A stretch of DNA of 64,000 bases from Candidatus Cottocaccamicrobium excrementipullorum (GCA_018713255.1 DVFL01000035.1:18238-82237); one strand, 5' to 3'; counted from the first letter of the stretch, positions 36,385-45,007 are shown. Made by a program: numbers and translations. The notes: generated from the letters alone by a model not told the origin.

Positions 36385-37902
36385 TTACTGGTGATAATAC
36401 TGGAAAAAATCTCCCAGCTTTTCTACCGCCTCTTTCAGCACCTCAATTCTGGGCAGATATACTACCCGGAAATGATCTGGCTTTTCCCAGTTAAAACCGC
36501 CGCCATGAACTAAAAGGATCTTTTTCTCCCGGAGCAAATCCAGAGCAAACTTCTCATCATCAGTAATATTGAACTTCTTCACATCCATCTTGGGGAAAAT
36601 GTAAAAAGCAGCCTTAGGCTTGACTGCGCTGATCCCCGGAATATCATTCAGCGCCTTATAAATGTATTCTCTCTGCTCATAAATCCTGCCTCCTGGAACC
36701 AGATAACTGGTTACGCTCTGATGACCGCCAAGAGCCGTCTGCACAATAGACTGAGCCGGGACATTGGAACAGAGACGCATATTGGAGAGCATTTTAATCC
36801 CCTCAATATAATCTTTGGCAATCCGTTTATTTCCGCTGAGAATCATCCAGCCGATGCGGAAGCCGGCAATCATATGGGATTTAGACAGTCCGCTGTACGT
36901 TACGCAAAATACATCTGGTGCAAGGGATGCGATGGAAACATGCTTCTCCCCGTCCATCACCAAACGGTCATAAATTTCATCGGAAAAAATGATCAGCTGA
37001 TGCTCTCGGGCAATCTCTACAATCTCATTAAGAACCTCTTTGGGATATAACGCGCCGGTGGGGTTGTTGGGATTAATGATTACAATGGCTTTCGTCCGGT
37101 CGGTGATCTTCTTTCTGATATCCTCCATATCCGGATACCACTCCGCCTCCTCATCACAGACGTAATGAACCGCCTTACCTCCCGCCAGGGTAGCGCAGGC
37201 CGTCCACAGGGGATAATCCGGAGAGGGGATAAGGATCTCATCTCCATCATTCAAAAGGGCGGACATGGACAAATTAATCAGTTCGCTAACCCCGTTTCCC
37301 GTATAAATATCTTCCATGGAAACATTAGGAATCTGCTTCAGCTGGGCGTACTGCATAATCGCCTTTCTGGCAGAAAACAATCCATTAGCCGCCGAGTAGC
37401 CCTCACATTCCGTCAGCTGCCGGCTCATATCATAAATCACCTCATCTGGAGTGCGGAATCCAAAGGGCGCGGGATTCCCAATATTCAGCTTTAAAATCTG
37501 CGTTCCTGTTTCCTCCATCCTTGCCGCTTCGTCCACCACCGGACCTCTTACGTCATACAGCACATTATCCAGCTTGGTTGATTTTTTAAACTCTCTCATA
37601 TTCTTTCCTCCTGATTTTTTCCTCTCCGAACCTTCCTGGTGTTCTCCGCCGCCAAAAGACCTCTCCTCCTCTCCAACATCAGAGGAGCCGCCTTCCAGCC
37701 AGGTTTCTTCTACCTGAAGCGTTCGGGCCAGGAAGCGAAGAATATCCGCTCTGGGCACGTTCTTTCCGCTGACATATTGGCTGACATGGCTTTTTCCCAG
37801 CTTAATCCCCTGCTCTGCGGCTGCCCGGACCAGATCAATCTGCTTAATTCCCTGTCTGTCCATGGCCTCTTTCAGTCTCTCTGCAAAGATTTCTTTTTCC
37901 AT
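36385..37902 (-). CDS. XRE helix-turn-helix / class I aminotransferase fusion
   Basis: A 505-residue protein. Residues about 1-70 form an XRE-type DNA-binding domain (ERLKEAMDRQGIKQIDLVRA, GKSHVSQYVSGKNVPRADIL). A charged linker (about 71-101) follows. Residues 102-505 are a PLP-dependent class I aminotransferase like alanine aminotransferase AlaA: NPNNPTGALYP, SDEIYDRLV, and SGLSKSHMIAGFRIGW with the PLP lysine. The long start at 37902 has AGGAGG five bases ahead. The aminotransferase part also has its own AGGAGG and ATG (see the 37597-37612 entry), so two proteins may be made. The promoter region is dense with GTTCAA boxes, suggesting autoregulation. Confidence 0.85.
   Translation of the reverse strand: MEKEIFAERLKEAMDRQGIKQIDLVRAAAEQGIKLGKSHVSQYVSGKNVPRADILRFLARTLQVEETWLEGGSSDVGEEERSFGGGEHQEGSERKKSGGKNMREFKKSTKLDNVLYDVRGPVVDEAARMEETGTQILKLNIGNPAPFGFRTPDEVIYDMSRQLTECEGYSAANGLFSARKAIMQYAQLKQIPNVSMEDIYTGNGVSELINLSMSALLNDGDEILIPSPDYPLWTACATLAGGKAVHYVCDEEAEWYPDMEDIRKKITDRTKAIVIINPNNPTGALYPKEVLNEIVEIAREHQLIIFSDEIYDRLVMDGEKHVSIASLAPDVFCVTYSGLSKSHMIAGFRIGWMILSGNKRIAKDYIEGIKMLSNMRLCSNVPAQSIVQTALGGHQSVTSYLVPGGRIYEQREYIYKALNDIPGISAVKPKAAFYIFPKMDVKKFNITDDEKFALDLLREKKILLVHGGGFNWEKPDHFRVVYLPRIEVLKEAVEKLGDFFQYYHQ
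37597..37612 (-). promoter_or_regulatory. Internal ribosome binding site and start for the aminotransferase alone
   Basis: AGGAGG (37612-37607) lies 7 bases before an in-frame ATG (37599-37597). Translation from here gives a 404-residue complete aminotransferase beginning MREFKKSTKLD, the expected N-terminus for this family. Confidence 0.7.
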
Positions 37903-37949
37903 TTTTTCCTCCTGGCTCTCATCAACTATCCGCCTCATTTAACGCAGCG

Positions 37950-38069
37950 GAACAATGTTCAAAAGCTACGGAGATTATAGCACAGATTTTTGATAAGTTC
38001 AATTTCTTTTTTATTGGTTCAATCTTGTCTCTTGGTTCTCAAAAAGAGTTCAATTTCTTTTTTGAACTG
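37950..38069. repeat. Cluster of GTTCAA/TTGAAC boxes, candidate XRE operator
   Basis: A 17-bp sequence AGTTCAATTTCTTTTTT occurs at 37996-38012 and identically at 38047-38063. Other GTTC/GAAC boxes are at 38017-38022, 38035-38038 and 38064-38067, plus a palindrome GAACAATGTTC at 37950-37960 near the start of transcription. The boxes surround the promoter. Confidence 0.65.
37974..38002 (-). promoter_or_regulatory. Sigma-A promoter of the XRE-aminotransferase gene
   Basis: Minus strand TTGAAC (38002-37997), 17-bp spacer, TATAAT (37979-37974). The -35 box is itself part of a repeated GTTCAA element. Confidence 0.8.
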
Positions 38070-38076
38070 ATCGTAT

Positions 38077-38133
38077 AAAAAACACCCCGGGCAGTCTGCA
38101 GGGTACAGCATCCCTGCAGACCGCCCAAGGTGT
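38077..38133 (-). terminator. Terminator of the MFS-ROK transcript
   Basis: A long stem (ACACC, then GGGC.GTCTGCAGGG pairing with CCCTGCAGAC.GCCC) with an 8-base loop, followed by TTTTTT on the minus strand just after the ROK gene. Confidence 0.85.
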
Positions 38134-38153
38134 CTGTTCACACGTTTCTCCAT

Positions 38154-39332
38154 TTATTGCGGCTTTTCCGCCATCAGCTCTGGAAGACTGCAGGCCAAGG
38201 CGGTATACGCCGCCCCAATCATCCCTTCTCTTCCATTTACTGCCGGGGTAATGCAAAGTTCAGGCCTGGCCCGTTCAGGATCCTCCGCCTTTCCAAGTTC
38301 CTCCTGCAGCACATCGAACAGCATGTCTCCGAAATATTCCACGGTTAATCCAGCCAAAACAAAATCCTGAATGTCAAGAAGCTGACTTAAATTATTGATC
38401 ACATAGGCAAGATACTGGCTGACATAGCGTACCACCGTTCTCCGCTTCTCTTCATCACAAGAGCCAGGGTCCTGGAAATCAAACTGAAATTTCCGCTGAA
38501 GCTCGCTCTGACAGATAAATTCCTCCACATATCGTTTTTTCCCGTACTGAAGTCCGTTCTCCGTCCACCGCGGCACCAGCATCTGTCCTACATTTCCCGC
38601 AAAGTAACTGGTTCCATGCCAGATCTTTCCATTGATCACTACGCCGGAGCCAAAGCCTGTTCCCAGCGACAAGTAAAGAAGGTTGGCATGATGAAAAAGC
38701 TTTCTCTGAATCGTCTCTCCCAGAGAGGCGGCGTTCATATCATTTTCCAGATAGAGAGGAATGTCCTGAAATTTTTTTAGTGCTGGAAAGCTTTCGTAAA
38801 TCTCCTCAAATTCCTCCTCCTTTTGGCTGTGCCTGATCTTCTGCTTCCTGCAGTCGATGATGCCGGGAAGAGCAAAACCAATGCCCAAAATCTTGGACCG
38901 CCCATAGAGCTGGAGTATATGTTCGATCTCTTCTGCCATCTGGAAGGAAAGGGATTTTTTTTGCTCTGGCGAAGCTTTTTCTCCTCTCGTGAGAAAGGCC
39001 TTTTCTCTCACCAGCACAAAATCCATATTCATTAATCCTATCCGCAGCGCATTTCCCTCAAAATAGATTCCTATGGTAAAGAACCCCTGGGGATTCAGGC
39101 GCAGAATCTGGCTTTTCCTCCCAAATCCGCTGTCCGAAGCCGCAGTCTTTTCCGGATTTTCCTGAATCAAATTTTTTCCCAGAAGGAAATCTGTGATTTT
39201 AATAACCGTAGGCATACTGATTCCCGTCATTTTGGCAATCTCAGGCCGCGTCAGCTCTTTATTCTCAAAAAAGAGCGACATTACCCTGGTTCTGTTTTTA
39301 TTTTTTAAATAAGCCGGAAGATATGCATCCAT
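38154..39332 (-). CDS. ROK family repressor (NagC/XylR type)
   Basis: A 392-residue regulator with an N-terminal winged helix (RPEIAKMTGISMPTVIKITDFL) and a ROK sugar-kinase-like domain (about 85-380). The ROK part includes YLENDMNAASLGE and LSLGTGFGSGVVINGKIWHG. The usual cysteine-rich zinc motif of ROK proteins (CxCGxxGC) is not evident. AAAGGAG precedes the start. It lies 17 bp after the MFS gene in one transcript, so it likely controls sugar-responsive expression of that transporter through the palindrome at 40582-40598. Confidence 0.88.
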   Translation of the reverse strand: MDAYLPAYLKNKNRTRVMSLFFENKELTRPEIAKMTGISMPTVIKITDFLLGKNLIQENPEKTAASDSGFGRKSQILRLNPQGFFTIGIYFEGNALRIGLMNMDFVLVREKAFLTRGEKASPEQKKSLSFQMAEEIEHILQLYGRSKILGIGFALPGIIDCRKQKIRHSQKEEEFEEIYESFPALKKFQDIPLYLENDMNAASLGETIQRKLFHHANLLYLSLGTGFGSGVVINGKIWHGTSYFAGNVGQMLVPRWTENGLQYGKKRYVEEFICQSELQRKFQFDFQDPGSCDEEKRRTVVRYVSQYLAYVINNLSQLLDIQDFVLAGLTVEYFGDMLFDVLQEELGKAEDPERARPELCITPAVNGREGMIGAAYTALACSLPELMAEKPQ

Positions 39333-39349
39333 TTTATTCTCCTTTAACG

Positions 39350-40552
39350 TTAATGAAAATCCGCCGCAGGATATTCCTTCTGCCTGCTCAGTTCTTTCTG
39401 CTGGATCATGTTATAGCTTATCACAAAAATTCCCACTGCAGCGAAAGCCGCCGCTCCCACAAACTGGAGCATGGCCGGAACTCCAAACAGATCACTTAAA
39501 TGACCGATCACCACGCCGCCGATTCCCCGGGAGAGAATGGTACTGATCATGTTGTTCAGACTTTGCCCCGTCGCTCTTAACTCCTTCGGCACATTTTGAT
39601 TGATAAAGGTTACTATACAGAAATTCAAAGTTACAAAACAAAATCCATGGGTCAGATTAATGCAGACAGCGGCTGCCGGCTCCCGGACCATGCTCAGTAA
39701 AATCCATCTGACCCCTGTAACTGCCGCCGAGATCATGATCATTCGTTTGTATCCGAACCGCTCCGTCAGCCTGCCGGCAATCAGCCAGAACGGGATTTCT
39801 GACGCAGCAGTGGCAAACATAAGAATGCCAACGCTTCCGCTGTCTCCGCCAATAGAAGTAAAATACAAGGGATAATAAGAATAATATACCGTGGTGCCCA
39901 ACGAAAAAACAAAGTTCATAAAAATGAAACAGAATATTTTTTTGCTGCTGATTAATCCTCTCCAGGATGTTTTTTCTTTCTTCCGGCGATATCCCTGAAC
40001 ATCCGGCACCAGCTGCATCGCCAAAATGGACAGCAGAAACAGAATGCTGATCATCACAAACATTCTTTCATACCGGTCCTCCATAATCTGGCCGGAGACA
40101 AGAACACCTATGGCGTAGCCTATGGTGCCTCCTACCCGAATATGTCCAAAGTTAAATCTGCCTCCCCGTTTCTCCAGATTCTCCAACGATAAATTGTCAA
40201 TTAAAGGAGGAATGGGGTGATACACCAGGCAGAACAAGCAGTTAATTACCAGCAGCCACCAATAATTTAAACTGCAGTAAAATCCTAAAATCGATATCAT
40301 TCCAATCAGGAGCATCACCACAATCACTTTATTCTTGCTTTTTGCCCGATCGCTGACATTTCCCCAAAAGGGCTGGGCCAGAAGAACCAGGATGGTGGAA
40401 GCAGAAGTAAAGGTTCCCATCTGTGTCTGGTTGTATCCAGCATCCTGAAGATACAAATTCAGATAAGTTCCGAAAATTGCCTGCGCTGCATAAAACCCTA
40501 AATAGGGCAGCAGAATGTTAACAGGAAATTTCTCTCTCGCCGTTGTATTCAT
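39350..40552 (-). CDS. MFS transporter (LacY/NupG-like)
   Basis: A 400-residue 12-helix permease. PYLGFYAAQAIFGTYLNLYL at the N-terminus, the loop WGNVSDRAKSKNK after helix 2, and RVGGTIGYAIGVLVSG fit the MFS_1-like group that contains sugar and nucleoside symporters. It is the first gene of the transcript with the ROK repressor, so a sugar or glycoside is the likely substrate. No ribosome site of good spacing is visible at 40552; the nearest is GAAAGG about 13 bases upstream. Confidence 0.88.
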   Translation of the reverse strand: MNTTAREKFPVNILLPYLGFYAAQAIFGTYLNLYLQDAGYNQTQMGTFTSASTILVLLAQPFWGNVSDRAKSKNKVIVVMLLIGMISILGFYCSLNYWWLLVINCLFCLVYHPIPPLIDNLSLENLEKRGGRFNFGHIRVGGTIGYAIGVLVSGQIMEDRYERMFVMISILFLLSILAMQLVPDVQGYRRKKEKTSWRGLISSKKIFCFIFMNFVFSLGTTVYYSYYPLYFTSIGGDSGSVGILMFATAASEIPFWLIAGRLTERFGYKRMIMISAAVTGVRWILLSMVREPAAAVCINLTHGFCFVTLNFCIVTFINQNVPKELRATGQSLNNMISTILSRGIGGVVIGHLSDLFGVPAMLQFVGAAAFAAVGIFVISYNMIQQKELSRQKEYPAADFH

Positions 40553-40581
40553 CGTGGTTCATCTGCCTTTCCGCCAAATAA

Positions 40582-40635
40582 TTAATAAACTTTATTAAGT
40601 TATTTGACTATAGCACTTTCTTTCTTCTGTGTCAA
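40582..40635 (-). promoter_or_regulatory. Promoter and ROK-type palindromic operator of the MFS-ROK operon
   Basis: Minus strand TTGACA (40635-40630), 17-bp spacer, TATAGT (40612-40607). Just downstream, at 40582-40598, is a perfect palindrome with TTAATAAA / TTTATTAA arms around one base, like AT-rich ROK operators. The promoter lies within the 3' end of the preceding flavodoxin-like gene. Confidence 0.8.
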
Positions 40636-41157
40636 GATAAAACGCTCAGCCGCCTGAAACAGCCCTTCCATATCCTGATCATCTGGATGAGACAAAGCCT
40701 GGTCAAAATTCCGAATCAGCATCTCCATACGCTCTGGGTCTTTTTCCTTCATCATCTCATAACGTCTGCGAACGCTTTCCGGCATTTTCCCCTGGCACAT
40801 AAAGCTTCCTCGGCAGATATTCGTCTCCTCCAGGTGCTCCTTTACCCGAGACAAAATCCGCGAAAAATACTCCTGACTTTCTCCAAAGCCTGCTGTGCCA
40901 AAAAGAAACACCTGTTTCCCGTGAAGACGTTCCAGAAAAGCGGCGGTTTTCTCATCGCAGTCTCCCTTGTCCGTCCAGAATCCTGCAAACCACAGCTCTC
41001 CTTCTTCCAGCATATGCTCGTCCGCCCCTTCCGGCTCTCCAAAATAAATGCAGGACATTCCCTCAGGCCGGCAGATTCTTGCCAGCTCTTCCTTCAATCC
41101 TTCTGCCAATTTTCGTGTATTCCCGGTTTGACTGCTGTATACAATTCCGTATTTCAT
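40600..41157 (-). CDS. bilS: Flavodoxin-like protein, BilS-type partner of bilirubin reductase
   Basis: A 185-residue flavodoxin-fold protein. The start MKYGIVYSSQTGNTRKLAEGL contains the FMN phosphate loop SSQTGNT; GGAG lies 7 bases upstream. Later ELWFAGFWTDKGDCDEKT and FLFGTAGFGESQEYF match the other flavin-contacting loops. It follows the old-yellow-enzyme gene by 43 bp in the order MarR, reductase, flavodoxin, which is that described for bilQ-bilR-bilS. It may supply electrons to the reductase. The assignment depends on the neighbouring gene. Confidence 0.78.
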   Translation of the reverse strand: MKYGIVYSSQTGNTRKLAEGLKEELARICRPEGMSCIYFGEPEGADEHMLEEGELWFAGFWTDKGDCDEKTAAFLERLHGKQVFLFGTAGFGESQEYFSRILSRVKEHLEETNICRGSFMCQGKMPESVRRRYEMMKEKDPERMEMLIRNFDQALSHPDDQDMEGLFQAAERFILTQKKESAIVK

Positions 41158-41200
41158 AACCTTTCTCCTATTCTCCAAAATTTTCAATGTGATCACACGT

Positions 41201-42313
41201 TCAGCTGTTCCTGTGATCATAGATACAATGCACTCCTCGATGGGCCTGAATCCCCCCCAGGCACTCCCGGTTGCACCGGACACAGCGGTGTATCTTGTCT
41301 TTTTCACCAGATTTAACTTTCTGCGGCCAATCTGAATCAGCGATCAGCTGACGGCTCATAGCAGCGCACTGAATCCTTCCTGATGCCAGCTGTTCCTCGA
41401 TAAAATCCGGATTTGTCAGTCCGCCGACACCGGTTATGGGGAGATTGGTAAACCGCCGCACCTGATCACAAATCGGGAGGAAGCACCCTTCTCCGCTGAA
41501 GGCCTGATGAGACGCCGGCGGAATAGTATCGGTCAGATGGGAATGATTCGCCAACGTCACATGATAACTATTCACCCCTGCTTCTTCAAGCAAAGGGAGA
41601 AAAATCGGCAGCTCTTCTTCCAGAATTCCTGCTTTTCCATAATCCGGATTTTCCAGGCGTACTGCCAGCTTATAATCAATAGACACCTCCGGAAGGGCCT
41701 TCCGCACTGACTTTACCGCCTCTGCTGCAAATCTGGCTCGGTTTTCCGGCGTTCCTCCATAGCAGTCTTTCCGCTGATTAAACAGAGCAGAAGAAAAGCT
41801 TCCGGCCATCCGGTCTCCGTGAATCTGAACCATATCAAAACCTGCCGCCACAGCCAGCCGCGCCGCCTGCCCAAAGGATGAGGTAATTTCCCGAACCTTC
41901 CATTCCGGCATTTCATTAATTAGGGCGGAAATCTGCTCATTCAGCAGAACACGAAGCTCGTCAGATGAAATCTTCTTCGTCAGCACCCCAGGAATATATT
42001 TCAGCATTCCTTTAAGATTGCTGTCCGACTGGTGAAGCTGGGCACAGATTCTGCAGTCATAACGGTGGGCAATCTGGCAGAGTTCCTGATAAAAAGCAAA
42101 TCCCTTCTTTCGATACAACGATTTCCCAAAAAGAGTGTGTTTCAGTACCGGCACATCCCCAATTATGATCATTCCGCAGCCGCCTGCTGCAATTTTCCTT
42201 ATTTTTTCCTTGTACTCATCATCCTTAAGCCCCATACTGGTGGGCGCAAAAATAATGCGGTTTTTCAGACTGGTTTTTCCCAAGGTCACCGGGCTGAACA
42301 TTGTCTCATACAT
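41201..42313 (-). CDS. bilR: Old-yellow-enzyme family reductase, probable bilirubin reductase BilR
   Basis: A 370-residue flavin enzyme with a TIM barrel (MYETMFSPVTLGKTSLKNRIIFAPTS in two steps) and a C-terminal [4Fe-4S] cysteine set (CVRC, NREC, then C eleven residues on). Instead of the HGAH found in ordinary family members, the active-site loop reads VQIHGDRMAGSF, with Asp167-Arg168. An Asp-Arg pair here was reported as the mark of BilR, which reduces bilirubin to urobilinogen in gut Clostridia. It is the short form, without the extra FAD/NAD domain of 2,4-dienoyl-CoA reductases. AGGAGG lies 8 bases upstream and the start overlaps the MarR gene. Confidence 0.82.
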   Translation of the reverse strand: MYETMFSPVTLGKTSLKNRIIFAPTSMGLKDDEYKEKIRKIAAGGCGMIIIGDVPVLKHTLFGKSLYRKKGFAFYQELCQIAHRYDCRICAQLHQSDSNLKGMLKYIPGVLTKKISSDELRVLLNEQISALINEMPEWKVREITSSFGQAARLAVAAGFDMVQIHGDRMAGSFSSALFNQRKDCYGGTPENRARFAAEAVKSVRKALPEVSIDYKLAVRLENPDYGKAGILEEELPIFLPLLEEAGVNSYHVTLANHSHLTDTIPPASHQAFSGEGCFLPICDQVRRFTNLPITGVGGLTNPDFIEEQLASGRIQCAAMSRQLIADSDWPQKVKSGEKDKIHRCVRCNRECLGGIQAHRGVHCIYDHRNS

Positions 42314-42761
42314 GGCAATTTCCTCCTTCCTTTTCTGTCCTTTCCATTATGTTCAATTCTTTCATGGTTTTTTCCAGCAATTTCATCAAAGTTTCTTTCT
42401 CCTCCAACGTTAATCCGCCTAAAGCCTTCTGGTCCCACATGGAAAATAATTTCCTGCAAAGCAAGAACGCTTCCTCTCCCTGCTCTGTCAGATACAAGCT
42501 GCGGCTTCTTCTGTCTTCCGGCTTCTGTTCCTGCAGCAAAAATCCCCCCTGCTCCAGCCTGCCAATGGATCGAGCCGTATGACCCGCGTCCATAGACAAG
42601 GCTTTCGCAAGCTGTCCTGGAGTGCATCCCGGATGTTTCCCCAGATAAAGAAGAAAATATAAAAGTCCCGGAGACAATCCAATCTGCGAAAGCTGACTGC
42701 TGGTATACTCCAGAAATTCCTTCCGCAAACATAAAATATAAGATGCAAAAGATGAAAGCAT
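42306..42761 (-). CDS. bilQ: MarR family regulator (BilQ-type)
   Basis: A 151-residue winged-helix protein: PGCTPGQLAKALSMDAGHTARSIGRLE is the recognition region, and QKPEDRRSRSLYLTEQGEEAF the wing and following helix, as in MarR. AAGGAGG precedes the ATG. The gene leads the bilR-bilS operon and its stop overlaps the bilR start by 8 bp. Two near-identical palindromes in its promoter suggest repression of the operon, relieved by a small ligand that is not identified. Confidence 0.88.
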   Translation of the reverse strand: MLSSFASYILCLRKEFLEYTSSQLSQIGLSPGLLYFLLYLGKHPGCTPGQLAKALSMDAGHTARSIGRLEQGGFLLQEQKPEDRRSRSLYLTEQGEEAFLLCRKLFSMWDQKALGGLTLEEKETLMKLLEKTMKELNIMERTEKEGGNCHV

Positions 42762-42780
42762 CTCTCTCCCTCCTTATTAT

Positions 42781-42821
42781 TTGACTTAGTCAAGTATAGA
42801 GAAATAAATTGACTTTGTCAA
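42781..42821 (-). promoter_or_regulatory. Promoter with twin MarR operators for the bilQRS-type operon
   Basis: Minus strand TTGACA (42821-42816), 17-bp spacer, TATACT (42798-42793). Two palindromes, TTGACTTAGTCAA at 42781-42793 and TTGACTTTGTCAA at 42809-42821, lie 28 bp apart. One covers the -35 box, the other the start of transcription, an arrangement that would block the promoter fully. Confidence 0.85.
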
Positions 42822-42879
42822 GTTACTGATTTCCTGTCCAGCCGCAAAGTCAATGCATCGGAAAAATTTCGGCAAAAAA

Positions 42880-42918
42880 GGGCTGTGAAAAAATTGATTT
42901 CTCATTTTTTCACAGCCC
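42880..42918 (-). terminator. Terminator of ftsH
   Basis: A perfect 14-bp stem GGGCTGTGAAAAAA / TTTTTTCACAGCCC, followed by TTTTTT on the minus strand. Confidence 0.88.
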
Positions 42919-42967
42919 CGAACGCCTGCCTTATTTTTAATTGTCCAGTAATCCTTTGCCTTACTCT

Positions 42968-44893
42968 TTACTCCATACTGATTTCTGGCCGCTGAGAAAT
43001 TCTGCTTTCTTCTTCAGCATTCTGGCCGGCAGCTTCTTCCGCTTTTCTTCCAGTTACTTCCCGGAAGATCTTCATGAATTCTTTTCCGGTGATGGTCTCC
43101 CGCTCGATCAGGAATTCGGCAATCTTATCCATCGCCTCCCGATTTTCAGAAAGAAGGCGCTTAGCTTCTTCATAAGCCTCCTTCAGGATAGTCATCACTT
43201 CTTTATCCACATCTGCTTCTGTCGCATCGCTGCAGTTCATCACCGTGCGGCCGCTAAGATACTGATTCTCCTGGGTTTCCAGGCCAATCAAGCCAAACTT
43301 CTCTGACATACCATACTGGGTAACCATGGCTCTGGCCACCCGGGTAGCCTGTTCAATATCATTGGCGGCGCCTGTGGTTACCGTATCGAAAACCAGCTCC
43401 TCAGCCGCCCGGCCGGCAAGATATCCCACCAGCATGGCGTGGATTTCTTTCTTCGTATTTAAATACTTCTCCTCTTCCGGAACCTGCATCACATAGCCCA
43501 GAGCTCCCATGGTACGGGGAACGATGGTAATCTTCTGCACCGGTTCAGCATCCTTCTGCAGGGCGCTGACCAGAGCATGGCCAACCTCGTGGTAAGACAC
43601 AATTCTTCGCTCTTCTTTGCTTAAAATTCTGTCCTTCTTCTCCTTGCCCACCAGCACTACTTCCACCGCTTCAAACAGGTCTTTCTGGGACACAGCCTTC
43701 CTGCCGTGTTTTACGGCAGTAATGGCAGCCTCATTCATCATGTTGGCTAAGTCTGCACCTACGGCGCCGGAAGTCGCCAGGGCGATCTCCTCAAAATCTA
43801 CCGTTTCATCCAGAAGCACATCTTTAGAATGAACCTTTAAAATGTTCACTCTTCCCTTTAAATCCGGCTTATCCACAATTACCCGACGGTCAAAACGTCC
43901 AGGACGAAGAAGCGCAGGGTCCAAAATTTCCGGACGGTTTGTCGCTCCCAGAACCATAATTCCCTTTGAGGAATCAAATCCATCCATCTCAGAAAGCAGC
44001 TGGTTCAATGTCTGCTCACGCTCGTCATTGCCTCCGCCGTATCGGGAATCACGGCTCTTTCCAATGGCGTCAATCTCATCAATGAAGATAATACAGGGCG
44101 CCGACTCCTGGGCCTGCTTAAACAAATCCCGAACACGGGAAGCGCCTACGCCCACAAACATCTCCACAAAATCAGAACCGGAAAGAGAATAAAAAGGGAC
44201 ATGAGCCTCTCCGGCAACCGCCTTGGCCAGCAGGGTTTTTCCAGTACCTGGAGGGCCTACTAACAGAGCGCCTTTCGGAAGCTTCGCGCCGATCTGAGTA
44301 TATTTAGCTGGATTATGCAGGAAATCCACAATCTCTGTCAAGGATTCCTTCGCCTCATCTTCCCCGGCCACATCCTGGAAGGTAACGCCGGTTTCTTTCT
44401 GAACGTAAACCTTGGCATTGCTCTTTCCCACTCCCATGATGCCGCCTCCGCCCATGCGCTTCATCATAAAATTCATCACTACCAGAATAAAGATGAACGG
44501 AAGCACGAAGCTCAGCACATTCCATAGCATCTGCTGAGCATCTTGATCTGCCTGCTCAAAATTCACTCCGGCTGCATAAAGCCGGTCCACCAGCGTATCA
44601 TCTCCAGATACCCGGAGAGTATAATAATAAGTAACCATAGGATTTCTGGCCTTTACCCGGTCTGTAGGCTCAATCTCAATCCGAGAACCATTGAGCACAA
44701 CGCTCTCTACTTCGCCTTCATCAACCATGGTCAAAAATTCACTATAGGTATATTCTATGGTGGAATTTCTTGTAAACGTATCACGCATAAAGCTGATCAC
44801 CATAAATGTAATCAGCGCGGCAACCGCCCAGACCAGGAGGGTCTGACCGCCTTTCTGCATCTTGTTGTTGTCTTGCGTATTGTTATTGTCCAT
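42968..44893 (-). CDS. ftsH: ATP-dependent zinc metalloprotease FtsH
   Basis: A 641-residue membrane AAA+ protease. Two membrane helices (about 19-38 and 122-142) flank an extracytoplasmic loop. The AAA module has Walker A GPPGTGKT, Walker B IIFIDEIDA and the second region of homology (ATNRPEILDPALLRPGRFDRR). The zinc site appears as SYHEVGHAL, a variant of the usual HEAGH with Val in place of Ala, both histidines and the glutamate intact. It degrades membrane and some soluble proteins. It is divergent from pyrG. Confidence 0.95.
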   Translation of the reverse strand: MDNNNTQDNNKMQKGGQTLLVWAVAALITFMVISFMRDTFTRNSTIEYTYSEFLTMVDEGEVESVVLNGSRIEIEPTDRVKARNPMVTYYYTLRVSGDDTLVDRLYAAGVNFEQADQDAQQMLWNVLSFVLPFIFILVVMNFMMKRMGGGGIMGVGKSNAKVYVQKETGVTFQDVAGEDEAKESLTEIVDFLHNPAKYTQIGAKLPKGALLVGPPGTGKTLLAKAVAGEAHVPFYSLSGSDFVEMFVGVGASRVRDLFKQAQESAPCIIFIDEIDAIGKSRDSRYGGGNDEREQTLNQLLSEMDGFDSSKGIMVLGATNRPEILDPALLRPGRFDRRVIVDKPDLKGRVNILKVHSKDVLLDETVDFEEIALATSGAVGADLANMMNEAAITAVKHGRKAVSQKDLFEAVEVVLVGKEKKDRILSKEERRIVSYHEVGHALVSALQKDAEPVQKITIVPRTMGALGYVMQVPEEEKYLNTKKEIHAMLVGYLAGRAAEELVFDTVTTGAANDIEQATRVARAMVTQYGMSEKFGLIGLETQENQYLSGRTVMNCSDATEADVDKEVMTILKEAYEEAKRLLSENREAMDKIAEFLIERETITGKEFMKIFREVTGRKAEEAAGQNAEEESRISQRPEISME

Positions 44894-45007
44894 AGATATT
44901 TCGCTCCTCCATTATGAATCGCTCTCTCAACCTCCCAACAGATTTGCCGCCGTTTTGAACTGCTGCGTTCTGTTAATATTCGGAAATTATTTGCGCTATT
45001 CCCTACC

